DNA from: an uncultured Paracoccaceae bacterium
GTDB lineage: Bacteria; Pseudomonadota; Alphaproteobacteria; Rhodobacterales; Rhodobacteraceae
NCBI GenBank assembly: GCA_947492825.1
Contig: CANLNT010000001.1
Coordinates: 806,001-870,000 of the forward strand
Reading direction: 5' to 3'
DNA: 64,000 nt
The position numbers were made by a program, and so were the translations under genes. The notes beneath the pieces were generated by a model. That model was not told the DNA's origin, made no database searches, and worked only from the letters and a program-made list of their open reading frames with translations. Positions 62,521 through 64,000 of this stretch are shown here, one piece after another (within the stretch, counting starts at the first letter, position 1; the number at the start of each line of letters is the position of its first letter).

Positions 62521-63894
62521 TCAGTTATGTTGACATAACTTGCCGGGATTCATGATATCGGTGGGATCAAGTGCCTTTTTGATCTGGCTCATCACGGCCC
62601 ATGCGGGGCCATGTTCGGCAAGCATATAAGGCATTTTACCTATTCCCACACCGTGTTCGCCTGTCACTGTGCCACCCAAAGCAAGGGCGCGTTCGGTCAT
62701 CGTGTGGGACAGATTCTGCGCTGCTTGACGTTGGGTCACATCGTTTGGATCGATCAAAAGGATGGCGTGAAAGTTCCCGTCACCCACATGACCGAGAATC
62801 GGGCCGGTGATCGGGCTGGCCGCAATCTCGGCCTGGGTTTCGGCAATGGCTTGTGCCAGTTTCGAGATTGGCACGCAGGCATCTGTGACGACAGCGGTGG
62901 CGCCCGGTTTGCTCGCTAGGATCGCGTAATAGGCGTCATGGCGGATTTGCCAAAGGCGATTGCGGTCTTCGATGGCGGTGGCCCAGTCGAACCCGGTGCC
63001 GCCCATATCTGCGGCAATTTCCCCAAAGGTGGCAACGTCAGCGGCCACGGCGGCATCCGAGCCGTGAAATTCCACCAGCAGGTGCGGCGAGGCGGGCCAG
63101 TCCGCGTCTGCGTAGGCATTGACGGCCGCCGCAGAGGCAGCATCAACCAGTTCGATCCGCGCCATTGGCACGCCCATCTGGATCGTGGTGATGACCGCGT
63201 CGACCGCATCAGCGACCGTGGCAAAGGCGCAGGTCGCTGCCGCCACGGCCTGTGGCTGACCGTGCAGCTTGAGTGTCAGTTCGGTGATAATGCCCAGCGT
63301 CCCTTCGGCCCCCACGAAGAGCCCGGTCAGGTCATAGCCTGCTGATGATTTGCGGGCGCGGCTGCCGGTGCGGATCACTTGGCCATCTGCCAGTACCACC
63401 TGAAGCCCCATGACGTTGTCGCGCATGGTGCCATAACGCACTGCCGTGGTGCCCGATGCGCGGGTTGCGGCCATGCCGCCAAGGGCGGCATTGGCACCGG
63501 GATCAACCGGAAAGAAGAGACCCGTGGCGCGCAATTCGGTGTTGAGCGCCTGCCGCGTGAGACCCGGTTGCACAGCGCAGTCCATATCGGCGGCGTTCAC
63601 GTGCAGGATTTTATCCATACGCGACATATCCACCGTCACCCCGCCGCGCACCGCGAGGCTGTGACCTTCGAGCGACGTGCCGGTACCCCATGGAATCACC
63701 GGACAATCATGGGCGGCGCAGGTTTTGACGATGCGCACGACCTCTGCCGTTGAGGTGGGATATGCCACCGCATCGGGAGGTGTCAGCGGAAAGTGTGTCT
63801 CGGACCGGCCATGTAGGTCCAGATCGGACTTGGACAGGCTAAGCCCTTCGCCTAGAAGAGGCTTTAGGGCGGCAATTGCACTTGCGATCGTCAT
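62521..63894 (-). CDS. FAD-linked oxidase (D-lactate dehydrogenase/glycolate oxidase GlcD-like)
   Basis: A 457-residue flavoprotein of the vanillyl-alcohol-oxidase superfamily that oxidises D-2-hydroxy acids. The FAD domain shows VIPWGTGTSLEGHSLAVRGGVTVDMSRM and FPVDPGANAALGGMAATRASGTTAVRYG; the C-terminal domain has GHVGDGNFHAILLID and the end motif TGEHGVGIGKMPYM followed by LDPTDIMNPGKL. D-lactate or glycolate are the likely substrates but cannot be told apart. No signal peptide. Confidence 0.94.
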   Translation of the reverse strand: MTIASAIAALKPLLGEGLSLSKSDLDLHGRSETHFPLTPPDAVAYPTSTAEVVRIVKTCAAHDCPVIPWGTGTSLEGHSLAVRGGVTVDMSRMDKILHVNAADMDCAVQPGLTRQALNTELRATGLFFPVDPGANAALGGMAATRASGTTAVRYGTMRDNVMGLQVVLADGQVIRTGSRARKSSAGYDLTGLFVGAEGTLGIITELTLKLHGQPQAVAAATCAFATVADAVDAVITTIQMGVPMARIELVDAASAAAVNAYADADWPASPHLLVEFHGSDAAVAADVATFGEIAADMGGTGFDWATAIEDRNRLWQIRHDAYYAILASKPGATAVVTDACVPISKLAQAIAETQAEIAASPITGPILGHVGDGNFHAILLIDPNDVTQRQAAQNLSHTMTERALALGGTVTGEHGVGIGKMPYMLAEHGPAWAVMSQIKKALDPTDIMNPGKLCQHN

Positions 63895-63967
63895 GAATGG
63901 GCCTTTGGGCTGTCAATTCGTGGAAGTCTAGAGCAGGGTCGCCGCACGGACCAGAGGCAGGGCAGGT

Positions 63968-64000
63968 ATGAGCCGTACGCTCGCAACGCTGATTGCAGAA
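63968..64000 (+). CDS. Start of a further gene, cut by the window end
   Basis: ATG at 63968 with GGCAGGG-like purines upstream opens a frame of 11 codons (MSRTLATLIAE) that runs off the window. Divergent from the oxidase gene. Too short to identify. Confidence 0.4.
   Translation, partial: MSRTLATLIAE

Overview
The window looks like a chromosomal segment of a Roseobacter-group member of the Rhodobacteraceae (Alphaproteobacteria). The GC content is high. Several traits are typical of the group: a dcw cell-wall/division cluster with DUF2484 genes between murC and murB, VPLPA-CTERM surface proteins, a DUF1127 gene followed by anti-Shine-Dalgarno hairpins, and a dispersed histidine cluster. Protein calls come from reading the translations. 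No database search was run. No rRNA, transposase, prophage or CRISPR array was found.

Left part (1-18.2 kb): a glycosyltransferase-like protein, tRNA-Tyr, the rRNA methyltransferase RlmB and small genes come first. The histidine genes follow on the minus strand (hisB-hisH, hisA, hisF-hisE). They are split by genes mostly on the opposite strand: a caspase-like protease carrying a C-terminal DUF302-like domain, a free DUF302 protein, a DUF2147 protein, a lytic transglycosylase and an ArsR/SRPBCC pair. Next come tRNA-Gly, a phosphodiesterase, a pyruvate carboxylase operon (pyc-DUF2314-VOC) and a lactate-dehydrogenase-like flavoprotein.

Middle (18.2-27 kb): a UvrD/PcrA helicase with an in-frame low-GC insertion, a divergent LysE exporter/Lrp regulator pair, and a stress-RNA locus. 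That locus is a DUF1127 gene followed on the minus strand by seven regularly spaced hairpins. Each displays the same ACCTCCTCCC loop and the last one is also the terminator. It corresponds to the CcsR/Cuckoo RNAs of Rhodobacter sphaeroides. Mrp/ApbC, a GNAT enzyme and two unknown membrane-anchored proteins follow.

Right part (27-64 kb): the dcw cluster runs mraZ-rsmH-ftsL-ftsI-murE-murF-mraY, murD, ftsW-murG-murC, murB-ddl-ftsQ-ftsA, ftsZ, then lpxC-bamD-recN. It opens with a long leader ending in a strong intrinsic terminator just before mraZ (UpsM-like). It is interrupted by a transporter, a VPLPA-CTERM protein, two WGR-like small paralogues, an oxidoreductase, a GNAT gene broken by one stop codon, a glutathionyl-hydroquinone reductase, a lower-GC unknown 546-residue gene after murC, and a second VPLPA-CTERM gene before ftsZ. 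The ftsZ upstream region carries two perfect DnaA boxes in opposite orientation. The window closes with a FAD-linked oxidase and the first codons of a further gene. A degenerate interspersed element occurs at five intergenic sites.
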